Shown: positions 25,262 to 35,762 of the stretch, piece after piece | Position numbering within the stretch: position 1 is the stretch's first letter | Layout of the letters: each line of letters opens with the position of its first letter | Assembly (NCBI GenBank): GCA_002224055.1 | Contig: AZLU01000067.1 | Span: 1-64,000 of the forward strand | Reading direction: 5' to 3' | Source: Pezizomycotina sp. ARF18 | Taxonomy: Eukaryota; Ascomycota | DNA: 64,000 bases | The notes under the pieces: generated by a model | Databases searched by the model: none | What the model was told of the DNA's origin: nothing | Seen by the model: the letters and a program-made list of their open reading frames with translations, nothing else | Made by a program: the position numbers and the translations under genes

Positions 25262-25574
25262 ATGAGCGAGAGAAGAACCTGTCACATGCATCCAAAAGGA
25301 AATCACCACTTCCCGCCAAAACTATTATAAGGAATGTTATAATCAATGCGTCCTCTGTAATTTGGATTATTGCGGTTGGCACTTTTACGAAAATGCAGAG
25401 CATAGGAAATACAACATCTGCAGTGCTGGAGACAGATTTCATAAAAATTTTAAGCTGGAAATCAGGACGATTCGAAGATATACGGCTCGTTCAAGGAGTG
25501 GAAGAACTCTCCCGATTATTTTAATCCGAGATTCCAGCCAGAATCGGAATGGTGCCGCAACGACAGATCTATGA
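25262..25574 (+). pseudogene. Cys/His array copy 3
   Basis: ATG at 25262 begins MSERRTCHM. One base later the frame changes, and the homologous sequence continues ...YKECYNQCVLCNLDYCGWHF, then RKYNICSAGDRFHKNFK, with a stop at 25572-25574. The linker between the first CHxC and the second CxxC is long (19 residues) and contains an extra Cys four positions before the second pair, as in copies 4 and 6. One single-base change separates it from a full frame. Confidence 0.75.
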
Positions 25575-26206
25575 GATGAGCTAATTGATTTATGCATGCC
25601 CCAGCGGCATCGAAAATTTCGATTAGAAGGTATACACTTGGTTCAAGTTCCATAGTTTACTTATTATAAGTGCTAAATAGAATATATATTTAAGTTTTAA
25701 TATCAAAAGATATCCACAGCAGGCCCGTATTGCTGTTAGTGTAATGATCAAATGTAAGCATGTTTCATCAATATTTTTATGTGTTACTTGAAATTTGGTT
25801 GTTACCTAAGGTGAAAAGTAACTGACACCCCGCGTTGTTAATGGTGTATCAACGAAGGATCAATGATATTCCCTTACGCATATCTACATTACGTTATCCT
25901 CATAGAGACAGAAAGTTTCTTTAAAAGCGATACATTCGTAATAACAATATCTCAGAACAGGGCCTCTGAAAGCAAAAACTCGATCATTCGAGTTTGCCAA
26001 AATCCGGGCGTAATCATGGACCTATTGTATTTGAATGGAGGTAAAATGGAGTAGTTAATAAATCCTAAAGCTGGTGTGCCCCACCTTATAACCTCCCACA
26101 AATCTACCAACCTACTTATCCTCCGCCAATTCGCTAAATTTTATTAAGCAAATTACTATCATAGGACTATATTAATAGACTCGCTCAACAGATTCAGAAA
26201 AGGAAA

Positions 26207-26625
26207 ATGACCCTAATAAAAGCCTGCAACATATGCATTACAGAAGAAACCTATTCAACTGGGTCGAGGTCCGCATGGGCGGATTGCGCGCGCCAGTATA
26301 TTCGGAGATGCGTCCTCTGTAATTTTATTATTGCAGTTTGCACTCTTTCAAAAAACGAGAGGACACAGAATACAACCTCTGCGGTGCCGGAAAAAAGTTC
26401 CACAAAGGATATAAACGTCACTACCCCTCTGATCGAAACATCTACGGTCACTCAGGGAGTGGAAGAGATCTAGCGCCTATTGTAATCCAAAATGGCGGCC
26501 TGGATGGGAATACTGGCCGAGGAAGCAGGACTAGGAAATATGAGTCTCAGATACGCTATACTGCGCATACCAACCGTTTAATTTTCTCTCACAGATGTTT
26601 TTCTGAGTTTGTTATATACCATTAA
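26207..26625 (+). pseudogene. Cys/His array copy 4
   Basis: ATG at 26207 gives MTLIKACNICITEETYSTGS and continues through RRCVLCN. A frame change in the following ATTTTATTATT run leads to YCSLHSFKKREDTEYNLCGA, then KKFHKGYKRHYPSDRNIYGH. Homology to the other copies stops near 26480; the open frame continues to 26625 through unrelated sequence. It belongs to the long-linker type (24 residues, extra Cys). Confidence 0.75.
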
Positions 26626-27603
26626 CCTTGACTGGATTGCGATGTAACATTTTCACTAGTATAACGAATTCCGCAATTTTGTGAAGTTCATAGAATTTCT
26701 TAAAAGGTTGAAAGCGTAGTGTAGTTAGAAAATACACGTTCGATTTGAGCTTAATAATTAGTGCGCGGGATTGTATATATAAATTTTGTAGCTTCAAACC
26801 TTCCAAATAATATATGAGAACAAAAGGATTCTATTGAGCATGAAGATTTAAAATACACAAGTTGTAGGCACTTCTGCCGTTAAAAACATAGGAATATAGC
26901 TAGTTGTGACTGCTATAATGCTAATAGTAGGAAGAATAATGAAGCTCTTTGTTGAGGGCTCAAAGACTAAGGTTTTGGCCAGATGCAGCGACATCGCGGT
27001 ATATGCATAGTATTTGCATGGTGGTTGTCAAGGAGAACAAGCTTTATACTCCAACAAAATTTACTAAGGATGTCGATGGAAATAGCTCCACGGTTTTAAA
27101 GGTATTTTAACGACTAAACATAAATTCAAGGTTTTTAAACGATATGAGAAGACATATCAACATTATTTCTTTACATATACCCAAATGATATTGTGCTCGT
27201 TAGCTAAAATCTACTTCTAAAAGCCATATGATTCTCATGATACGTTAATTAAGTTTCATGGCGTTGAATTCATGATATGGTCTACGATTCAAGTCTTCAA
27301 GGCCGTGGTGCTATTGCAATACTATAAAAACGGACTCGTTTCTAGGTAAATCGCTCAAAACTATGGTTTCGTGAATTAGCACACCTGCAATGACGCTTCA
27401 GAGCTTGATTCTTAGGAAGAAGTGTTTAAAACTGCGACAATAGCGGCCCAGGTCACCATTTCTGACCTCAATTTCTGAAGACAAATTTACCTAGAGAAAC
27501 GTCTCACCTTACTCGTTATCTACCAGAAATTCGAAAGCAAGCCTATATTCCGTCAACTCAGATCCTAAAATCTGAAAGAACTCCAAAAAAAAAAAAAAAA
27601 AAT

Positions 27604-27929
27604 ACGCCGTGTCACATCTGCAAAAGGAATGCTCTTGGCACCTCCCAGTCTGCATTCTATGTAATCAGAAGTACTGCTCTCGCCATTGTTCTACAGAGGA
27701 GAAATTCAAAGGATACGATATCTGCAGCTGGAGTGAGAATTATCATAGGAAATAAAAACGGCTCCATGCAGCCGACCGAAAAGTGTCCTACTCCTTTTCT
27801 ACCCGGAAGAACTCCGATGCCTACATTAATCTGCAGTTTCGAGAGGAGTCTAGATATACTGAAGCACCCTGCATAGATCCTCCACCCTACACAGATCCGC
27901 AGCTAGAAGATGCGCCGGAAAGACATTGA
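27604..27929 (+). pseudogene. Cys/His array copy 5
   Basis: Directly after a poly-A tract, TPCHICKRNALGTSQ is read from 27604, but the start codon expected there is ACG. After a frame change the core VCILCNQKYCSRHCSTEEKF, then KGYDICSWSENYHRK, is followed by a stop and KVSYSFSTRKNSDAYINLQF. The C-terminal tail carries a second Pro/Tyr-rich stretch (PPPYTDPQLEDAPERH). It is of short-linker type and most similar to copy 6 in flanks and tail. Confidence 0.75.
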
Positions 27930-29158
27930 CCTGATCAGGCTCGTGGCAGCCCTTATTGAAGTTCTACAAATATCTGCAGAGGTGGGGAAGAGGTATTAGT
28001 ACCGTTAAAGCTCTATGGGTCAGCGGAGATTACCTGGTCATAGCAGCATTAGGCAAATCAACATTTCTGGTTTCTTCGGCTACCTACAATGTAGCATAGC
28101 TAAATAGGAGGTAAAGGCCGCATCTGCTTAAGATGGAGCACGGAGATATAATATTTAGAAATTGAACTTTTTTCTTGCCCTAAGCCTCGAAAGAACTACG
28201 TTGCGTGTTAAGCTCAATTCGAATTATAGCTTAATCTTAATAGTCATGTATCTAGGAAGTATATAAAACATTTGAACTGAACAAAGTCTTCATGCTCTTA
28301 CGCCAATTAAAACACCGATATATAAGATCTAGTTCGAGACATATTTCCTCTATCTTCCTACATGCATCATACTAGCTACCTAATCATCCTGTCAGCCCTG
28401 GACATCTCGCTATTCGGTATTGAGTGTGCACGGAGTCTTTATCTTCCTTTAGTTTTGATGTATTTTTGATAATCTTTTGATGTATCTTCGATATTTAACT
28501 TTGGCAGACTGGTCAACGACTCCCTTTTTGGACGATACCAATACAAAGCTTTCTCGGTAGGCATATATTAATCTAAATACATCAAAATAAATATCGGAAA
28601 ATTTTTCAAAATAACTTAAAACCAAACCTTTTATTAAAGCCTTTTGCAGTTTTATAAGGCGGATACTCGAGGATTAACTAATTTTTATTAAGCTTAGTGG
28701 CTTCAAGAATACTGTTGTTTTATATATATTTAAATGGTATTTTATCCGTTAAGGCAAAAATCTTTATTTAAAAGCCATATCAATATAATGATATAACAGT
28801 GGAGTTTTATCGCGTTAAATTCATGACATGTTTTATAATTTAAATTTTTTAAAGGTTTAGTATTGCCGCAATATCGAAAAAGAGTAAGCTCCTGACTAAA
28901 TAATTTAAACTTATAGTTTTATGGAGTCCTAAAATTGCTTCGTACTTTAGAAGGAACAGCTAAAAGCAATATAAAAAGGGCTCAAAGGGCCATAGTTATC
29001 TGACTCTTAGCTTTCCAAGAGGAATCTACAGCATTAAAAGTTTTTCCTTTATTTTTATACTCATCTACCCGAAAGAACAAAGCAGCGCTACACTCGATTA
29101 TCCCAAAACTCGAAAACTTGGAAGAAGACATCAACTGGAAAAAAAGATAAAAGAGAAA

Positions 29159-29509
29159 ATGCCGTGCCACATCTGCGAAGCGATGTCGGAGGGCTCGGAG
29201 AAACCGGGTTCGAATAAAGATATCTGCTATAGGACATGCGTTCTCTGTAATGACTTGTTCTGCGATTTCCACGCTTCTAGAGAAGAGAAGTTCAAGGGAT
29301 ACGATATCTGCTGTTTGAGTAAAACTTTTCACAGGCTGTACAAATTACGGTTCCCGAGAGATCCAAAAGTATTTTGCTCCTTTTCTAGCTGGAAGAAGTC
29401 CGACGCCTACGTCAATCCGGAGTTCGGCGGGTCTTACTACGTAAATCCGCAGTTCAGAGATGCGCCGAATAGACCTCAGCCTAACCAGGGTGGCCGTAGT
29501 ACTAATTGA
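29159..29509 (+). CDS. Cys/His array copy 6, intact 116-aa protein
   Basis: This is the only uninterrupted member of the array: ATG in AAAATGCCG context, 116 codons, stop at 29507-29509. The putative zinc ligands fall at residues 3, 6, 27, 30, 35, 38, 51 and 58, that is C-x2-C-x20-C-x2-C-x4-C-x2-H-x12-C-x6-H, with an extra Cys at 23. The core reads CVLCNDLFCDFHASREEKFK, then GYDICCLSKTFHRLYK. A tail follows with DPKVFCSFSSWKKSDAYVNP and a duplicated YVNPxF motif. No signal peptide or membrane helix is present, so it is probably intracellular. The C-x2-C-x4-C-x2-[CH] part loosely resembles ZZ or other cross-brace fingers, but no known family is recognised. The gene is probably functional, and the sister copies are decaying or mis-assembled. 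Confidence 0.7.
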   Translation: MPCHICEAMSEGSEKPGSNKDICYRTCVLCNDLFCDFHASREEKFKGYDICCLSKTFHRLYKLRFPRDPKVFCSFSSWKKSDAYVNPEFGGSYYVNPQFRDAPNRPQPNQGGRSTN

Positions 29510-30158
29510 AATTCTACGGGTACGCTACACAAATATCTGGGGGATGGGGAAGATGCATCATACCATTAATCAGGCTACGAACAGAGAGCAATGTTATACT
29601 TGATTACAGCAATGGGAGGCGAGTCTGCCCACACTGGTCTCTTAGCCGAAAACATTTAGGAGCTATGTAAAAGGTGAAGGCAGCATTTGCTTACCTTCTC
29701 GTACAAAAATATAACTTTTAGCTAATTTAAATTTTTTTTTTCTGTTTTTGATTCTCAGATTTTATATACCTATATTTAAATGTGAAACTCCCCTTTTATG
29801 ACAGTTACCTGTGTATCAAGGAGGCATAGAATAGATTTAACAATTATTATGTTTTACCCCAAGTATTAACAATATTTGATTAAAAATCTGTTTACTTTAC
29901 ATTGATATATGTCTAATTCTATTGAGGATAACTCAGTAATAGCCTGTCGGTTCTGTGTATCTCGTTATTCGGCACTGAGCGTGGACAGAGTTTTTATCTT
30001 CTTTGTGTAAATTAATTTTGATGTATTTTATGATATATTTTTTGATGTATTTTTCAATTTATTTTTATATATTTATATTTATTGATTTACATTGTTTATT
30101 GATTTATACTACTTATTGATTTATTTATTTTAATAAATTAATTAATAACCACTTACTT

Positions 30159-30173
30159 CCCCCCCCCCCCCCC

Positions 30174-30208
<35 letters not shown>
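30159..30208 (+). repeat. Consecutive C15-T11-A24 homopolymers
   Basis: Fifteen C, eleven T and twenty-four A stand directly adjacent in the 3' flank of array copy 6. This is unusual for natural sequence and could be an artefact of consensus calling or a junction. Confidence 0.9.
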
Positions 30209-30734
30209 CATATAAATAATTTTTATAGACTTTTATAAAATAAAAATTTAACAAAAAATAATTTTTTCAAGGTTTCAAGTAGTATTATAGTTATATTAGG
30301 AAATAGTTTTAAAGAATATTAAATATTATTTTATATATATTTAAATTATATTGTGATTATTTAGGCTGAAATTTCCTTCTAAAAGCTATATGATTGTAAG
30401 TCTTTTATCGCATCAAATTCATGGTATGTTCTACAATCCAAAATTCTTAAGTTTGTAATATTAAGATATAACTAAAGGGGGGTGGATCTTGGTCAGATAC
30501 TTTAAGGCTATGGTTATGCGGACTTCTAATATTGCTTCGTATTTTGGGAGGACAAATAATATCAAAGGGCCCCAATAACCAGAGTTCTCTCCTTGCCAGA
30601 TCACTAAGACGACTTTCCAGCATCGAAAAATCTCACCTTACTCCTATACTCTTCTATTAACAAGAAAAAAGCAACCCTATACTCCATTATCGAGATCCAG
30701 AAGACTTAGGAGTCCTCAATTAAAAAAAATAAAA

Positions 30735-30984
30735 ATGGGTGCCACATCTGCGGCTTGGAGGCGGGCCTCGGAGCCCGCACGGTATGCATTCTGTGTAACC
30801 TAGAGTTTTGCTGTGCACATTCGTCTCCAAAATCCAAGTTCAAGTATTTCGACGTCTGCGTTGCAGTGAGGGATGGCATAGGAGGTATAAGCGGCGAAAT
30901 CGAGACGATCCAAAGGTGTTCTACTCCTTTTCCAAGTGGAAGAAATCCAATGATTACACCCATCCACAGTTTAGAAATACCTAA
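30735..30984 (+). pseudogene. Cys/His array copy 7
   Basis: ATG at 30735 is followed within two codons by a frame change, then CHICGLEAGLGARTVCILCN, LEFCCAHSSPKSKFKYFDVC and, after a second change, HRRYKRRNRDDPKVFYSFSK, then WKKSNDYTHPQFRNT and a stop at 30982-30984. Short-linker type (11 residues). Apart from two single-base changes it is close to copies 5 and 6. Confidence 0.75.
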
Positions 30985-31651
30985 TCAAAGAATGCGTCAG
31001 TCCTAGTTGAACTCCTTGGGGGACAGTATAAGTACATCTACCGGTGGGATGGGAAGAGGTATTAATACTGTTAATTCGTTTATAGAGAAAGATAGTCGTA
31101 CTCGGTCACAGCACCGCAATCAAGATCTGCTTCACCTGACCGTATAGAGGTAAAATTTTCAGGATCCTCGTTCTACTTCTTATTCTGACCTTTCTTATAA
31201 CCATAAACTGCATATAAAACCCCCATTCTGCGTCAGTGTCTGTGGATCTAGGAAGCATATGAAGAATTTGAACTAAAACACTCTCCTGGCCTCGTGCTAT
31301 AATATCAAAAAGATCTGGTTAGATATAATGCTTAATATACATTCGTACATGCATACGCAATATTAGCTATCTGAGTCTATCGGCTCTGTGTACCTCGCTT
31401 TTCAGGGTTCAATTTTCATGATGTTTTTATTTTGTTTATTTTTATTTCCATTTTTATTTTTATTTTTTTCGCAGAGAGGCCACTGATAACTACCGTTCCT
31501 TCTACACTACGCAAATAAAAATATATCATTGTTGCAAACAACTATAAAAATTTCATAATGCGCATCATAAATTTCTTCAAAAAGGAATCAACCACGAACC
31601 ACTTACCAAAAGGCCTCTATAGCTCCCATCGGACGACCGCTCGATGAGAGG

Positions 31652-32291
31652 ATGATTCGCTCACGGTTCGAAGGAGCATTACGACCGGGACGTGGCTTCA
31701 AGTTCTTCGCGAACCTACCGATGGAGATCCTGTACATGATCTTGGATATCGTTTGTTCCCCTGTTCCTGAATTCGATGCCTATTGACCGCAAGATGAGTT
31801 GCTTACTGACCTCAAGCGCTGTACAGATAACGAAAGCCTATCCGAGAAGGGTCGTCGCCGCAGCTAGGCTGGTCCACCCCGAGTTCAACCTTTACCTGCG
31901 ACCGCGTTTGTTCAGCCACATCGACCTCACGAATGACACCGGATGTATCTTTGATGCTGCGGAGAGGAACGGCATAAATGAGAAATGGAGGGCGCTATTA
32001 ATTTGCGATACAAACCGGCCTTGCAACTGTCTCGGCGAGAGACCGATCGAACATCTCACCTTAGTTCGGGTTGACGGCCTCCCAAGCCCTAAGCATCTTG
32101 TGCGCAGCATCAACCTATCTGGCAAGATGATAGTGCCCGGAAAGAGAAACCCAGAAAGGAGCTGGAGGCTCTTCATTATATGCTTCTACGATAATATAAA
32201 GGCAATCAGCCTCGTCTGGAGGGCAGCCGACCTCATCAAATCGCTCGATGAAGGCCAGCTGCGCAGGAGAATAAAGGGAGAGGCAATATAG
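31652..32291 (+). pseudogene. F-box/LRR-like paralogue, truncated
   Basis: The ATG at 31652 begins an N-terminal exon with an F-box-like helix (KFFANLPMEILYMILDIV). After a frame change or intron near 31780 the second block runs to 32291: RLVHPEFNLYLRPRLFSHID, then LTNDTGCIFDAAERN and IEHLTLVRVDGLPSPKHLVR. Paralogues at 35.8-37.5 kb and 55.7-58.1 kb share the ...SVNxVFxxYxxPxLxxHI block. Here the leucine-rich C-terminal two-thirds is missing, so it is a truncated copy. F-box proteins recruit substrates to SCF ubiquitin ligases; the substrate is unknown. Confidence 0.6.
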
Positions 32292-32873
32292 TAAGTAATA
32301 GCTTGAGATTAGTTACGGGGGTGTTTTATACGTCTGCTGTTGCATCGACGCTGGATAGTATTGAACAGGAGAATAAGAGGCTTGCGAAGGTGCAGAGGAG
32401 GCGTGATGCCAGTATGATCCGGAGACGGCGCCAAGGAGATGGGAGGAAGTGAATTCGAAGATTTTGCGTATTATTGAGGGGTAACTGCGAATATTCTTGA
32501 TTGGTACTGCAGGTGTGGGATAGCAACGAGTCATTATATTAGGAGTGCGTTTTATCATTCCTTTGGAGTGCGGGAATAAGCTGTCTAAGTATTACAGGCA
32601 AAGTAGCCTGAAGACTGTTGCTCTCTTTAGTCGTTGGTATAGGACATTAAGACAGACTTCAAAATGATCCTGATACGGGCAATATAGCGAAAGTACTCGT
32701 TCACTGGAAAATATTGCGTATATTTTGGATCGATTAACCATTAAATTATGAATTCTACACTGCTTACATGAAACAAACACGATCATAAAGAAACGAAAGA
32801 AACAATTAATACATTTTATGGCTTCTCCAATCTCTTCATCCCCCGGCTTTCTAGAAACCTCTCTGCTTAGTAT
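32292..32873. other. Intergenic between F-box remnant and ferritin-like gene
   Basis: Short minus-strand frames (32313-32558, 32592-32786) have no family features. This is the 3' flank of two convergent genes, and no terminator-like structure was seen. Confidence 0.4.
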
Positions 32874-33821
32874 CTAGTGAGGACGCTCAACGACCTCGAT
32901 GATCGCGGGTCCAGCAACCGTGGTATCATCGCTAACCTTATTCCCGTTGACAACGAGAACATAAGTCTGCCCCGCCGTCCCACTCGGGATCTTCGCGTGC
33001 CACTTCCCGCCGGAATACGTAATCGGCGAGTAAACATACCCAACCCCCGGAGCCGTAAACGCCGCTTTCCAATTCGCTCCGCTGGACGCAGCAGGCGCAC
33101 CAGCACCAAGGCTCAACGTAATAGCCTGTCCGGCCCAGTAACTACCCGCCGCACCGATCGTCAAACTCGGGAAGGCAACGAGACCCGTAGAATACGGACA
33201 GCTCTTAATAAACCCGCTCGCGAGCGTGAAAACCTGTCTGTAATCCTGCGGCACGTCGTACGGGCCGGAAATGCCGCTTCACCGACTTTGTTCCTTATAA
33301 AGGCCGCGTGGCGTGCTTCGACTGTTAAGATTGAACCCGCGGCGCCGAGGTAGGCTTTATTAACGATGTCGCCGGCTGCGCCGAGGTAGGCGGACACGCC
33401 GACGCCCTCGAGCACGGACGCGGTAGCGAGGAAGGAATGTAGGGAGGTTAGGGGAAGTTGTAGGTGCACGCGGGGACCGCGGATGTTCCGAGAGCCTTGG
33501 TGAGGAAGGCGACGTGGGAGGCTTCGTCGGCGGAGACGCGCTGGATGTTCTTGAGGGTGTCGGAGTCCATTTGGTGGGAGAATTTGCGAGGCCTTGGCGG
33601 TAGAAGGTGTCTTCCAGGTGTTCCTATATGGGTAGGCGTTAATATGACGGTGAAGTTGATAACATATGGGGTATTGATATTATAGGTTAATGGTTACTTG
33701 GGGAGGGTTTTACCAGAGTCAAGGCATACTGGAGGATATGCACGTCTGTCGGGGTGAATGTGGATGTAGGTGCTCCGCGAGCGAGAGCGGCAAGTGAGAG
33801 GAGGGCGATTGAGGTCTTCAT
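32874..33821 (-). pseudogene. Rds1-type secreted ferritin-like protein, two frame changes
   Basis: ATG at 33821 encodes a signal peptide (MKTSIALLSLAALARG), then TDVHILQYALTL. A 90-nt intron (33624-33713, GTAAAA...TATAG) follows and exon 2 continues [13 protein letters not shown]. The ferritin-like helices [20 protein letters not shown] and [19 protein letters not shown] are next, then [20 protein letters not shown] and the end TVAGPAIIEVVERPH with a stop at 32874. This is the layout of fungal Rds1/stress-response ferritin_2 proteins (established family knowledge), which are secreted or wall-associated and tied to nutrient or stress response; metal binding is uncertain. Two single-base deficits break exon 2, near 33588 (an A run) and near 33261 (a C run). 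Both would vanish if one homopolymer base were missed, so a working gene with assembly errors is quite possible. Confidence 0.75.
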
Positions 33822-35762
33822 CGTGATAATTTTGTTGATTTGACAGATGGATCTTTGGGTTTTAGATTACTTTAAGGATTTTGACGAGGGTATTATTGAT
33901 TCGGTGGGAATGCCTAGAGAAGAGCAGCTTGAGGATCAAAAGGTTCAAAGGAAAACCTTTCATGGACAAAGACGAGATATTTATACAGCACCGCTCACTT
34001 TTGAATTGGAAAGATTTTTATCACGATATCATATCTCAAGGGCTGCAAAAACACGGAGACGACTACCGTCGAGTCATGATCATACAAATTTCTATTCCGC
34101 TGCAACTAAATATAGGTAGCCTATAATCACTAAACAAAAACGGAATATCGACTTGGGAGTGACAAAGAGGTATAGAATTCGATACATCGTGGTAGTAATT
34201 GTTTTCCCTGTCGCGGTAACTAACCAGAAACCTACATTTCCCAACTGCATGAAGTGGGCAGGCAATTTCCGCTTACCGTGCCGTAAGCAAAAATATATGA
34301 AATTCTTGAGGCGCATTCCTCAAAGCCATTCTCCTCTTCTCCTTAATTATGAACCGGATAGGTTTGCAACCGAAACTTTTAGTATGGATGACGTACGAAT
34401 TCAACAAAGGAGGTTTTGCAAAAGATTGAAATGAAATGCGATAGTCAACTTCGCGCAATTCTTTTGAGTAATCTTCCAAAAACCAGGAATCGGAAAGCAT
34501 GAGATGAGGTACGCCGCTACAAGACTGTCCAATCGGACATGCCTAATGCTTCCGAAAGGTCCAGAAGCTCGCTTCTAATACCTTTCGAGCTACTGTGCAG
34601 TTCTTTTTTGGGAAATTTCATTGTAGTTACCTGTAGGATGAACTCCCTGAGACTACAAATTCAGGAAACGAAAGCTTTGATTACCGTATTAAGCCTCCGG
34701 ATCCTAGCTTAAACTACTTAGAGCAAATACAATGTTCGAATAGGATCCGAGTTTATATGCAAAAACGCTCCAGTGAAAACCAACAGCAGTACGATACTTA
34801 AATTTGATGTTGACTCGAATTAAATAGTCCCTTTTTTCTCGGATGCTGGGCTTTCCGGTCCTGTTTTGTGTTAGATCGGCATACAGGCGAAGAAAATAAG
34901 CTTACTAGATGAAAAATTCCGCGACGATGGCATCATCGATATTTTAGCGCGAACTCCACGGATCCACTTTAAAACGCTGAAAACATCATCGGAAAATGGA
35001 CAATTCTAGGTCAATTTTTTTCCTCACAGCATTAGAAACGAGAACGAGCCTCTTAGCCATGGTAACGTAGAGAATTTACGATAAGCCTGTCAATTGCCTT
35101 GAAGAAATTGTGTATAACCTTTCCTCCGGATCCGAGCGGCTCCCTCTATCCCCCCCTTTTTTTTGTGGACATTTTCCGTGGAGGGTGCGGAGTTCTATAT
35201 TCATTCCCGAACGTCAACCGCCGACGATTGAGTCAAGCCTATAAAGTGGGCTCACCTACACGAAATGCAATAACACCATATGGACTCTTATCTTATAGAT
35301 TAATAATTATTGGAAGCGATCATGCATCGCAGTCCTTGAGCAACTGCCCCTAGTCCGAAATTTACGGTACGCTTTTCCGTAGCGTCAGGGTACTAGATCC
35401 ACGTTCAGTTCAAGATATAGGCCTCAGGACAAGGCAGTAAATTTGCGGTGTTGTTTTGCTCCCAAGTTCTTGAGCCGTTGGTAATTAGGAAAATGAACAA
35501 GGAATTGAAAGAGAAACCCGAAATTTTCAAATTATTAGCGTTAATGCAACGAACGCTGTATTTATATAGAAAGAGGTGGATGGAGATATGGCATGTCAAA
35601 TTACTCTATTTACGACGCTATTAGTATGGTGTCCTCATTATCATCCCCCGTTCCTTGCGCTAGCGAAACATCCTCAATATGTATTATCTATCTCAGTCCA
35701 GCTTTTCGACTGGCTTAAGTTTTCGAATTTGCTCTCACGTCCAGACTTTCCCTCGTACTTTT
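33822..35762. other. Intergenic, no supported gene
   Basis: This includes the promoter of the ferritin-like gene (just right of 33821). Several open frames (33847-34119, 34153-34434, 35099-35353, 35576-35836) are short, overlap each other on different frames and show no domain. Confidence 0.35.

Larger units (their letters stand above)
22900..31430 (+). repeat. Tandem array of seven Cys/His-rich gene units
   Basis: Seven direct copies of one small gene lie head to tail with start-to-start spacings of 1090, 1203, 945, 1397, 1555 and 1576 bp. The last three units are duplicated as whole blocks of about 1.55-1.6 kb. Each has a related 5' flank (TTCATGGCGTTGAATTCATG at about 27256, with relatives at about 28808 and 30408), the coding part, and a related 3' flank (TCTAGGAAG...TTTGAACT at about 28250 and 31245, and a CTCG[CT]T[AT]TTC motif at about 28410, 29965 and 31396). 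The flanks of the fifth and sixth intervals are strongly AT-biased, as if RIP had acted on the duplication. The coding segments carry the signature described under the intact copy. Confidence 0.85.

Noticed and set aside
22900-31430. CRISPR-like or satellite explanation for the array
   Set aside because: The repeats are about 1-1.6 kb and gene-bearing, not short palindromic units; the organism is a eukaryote.
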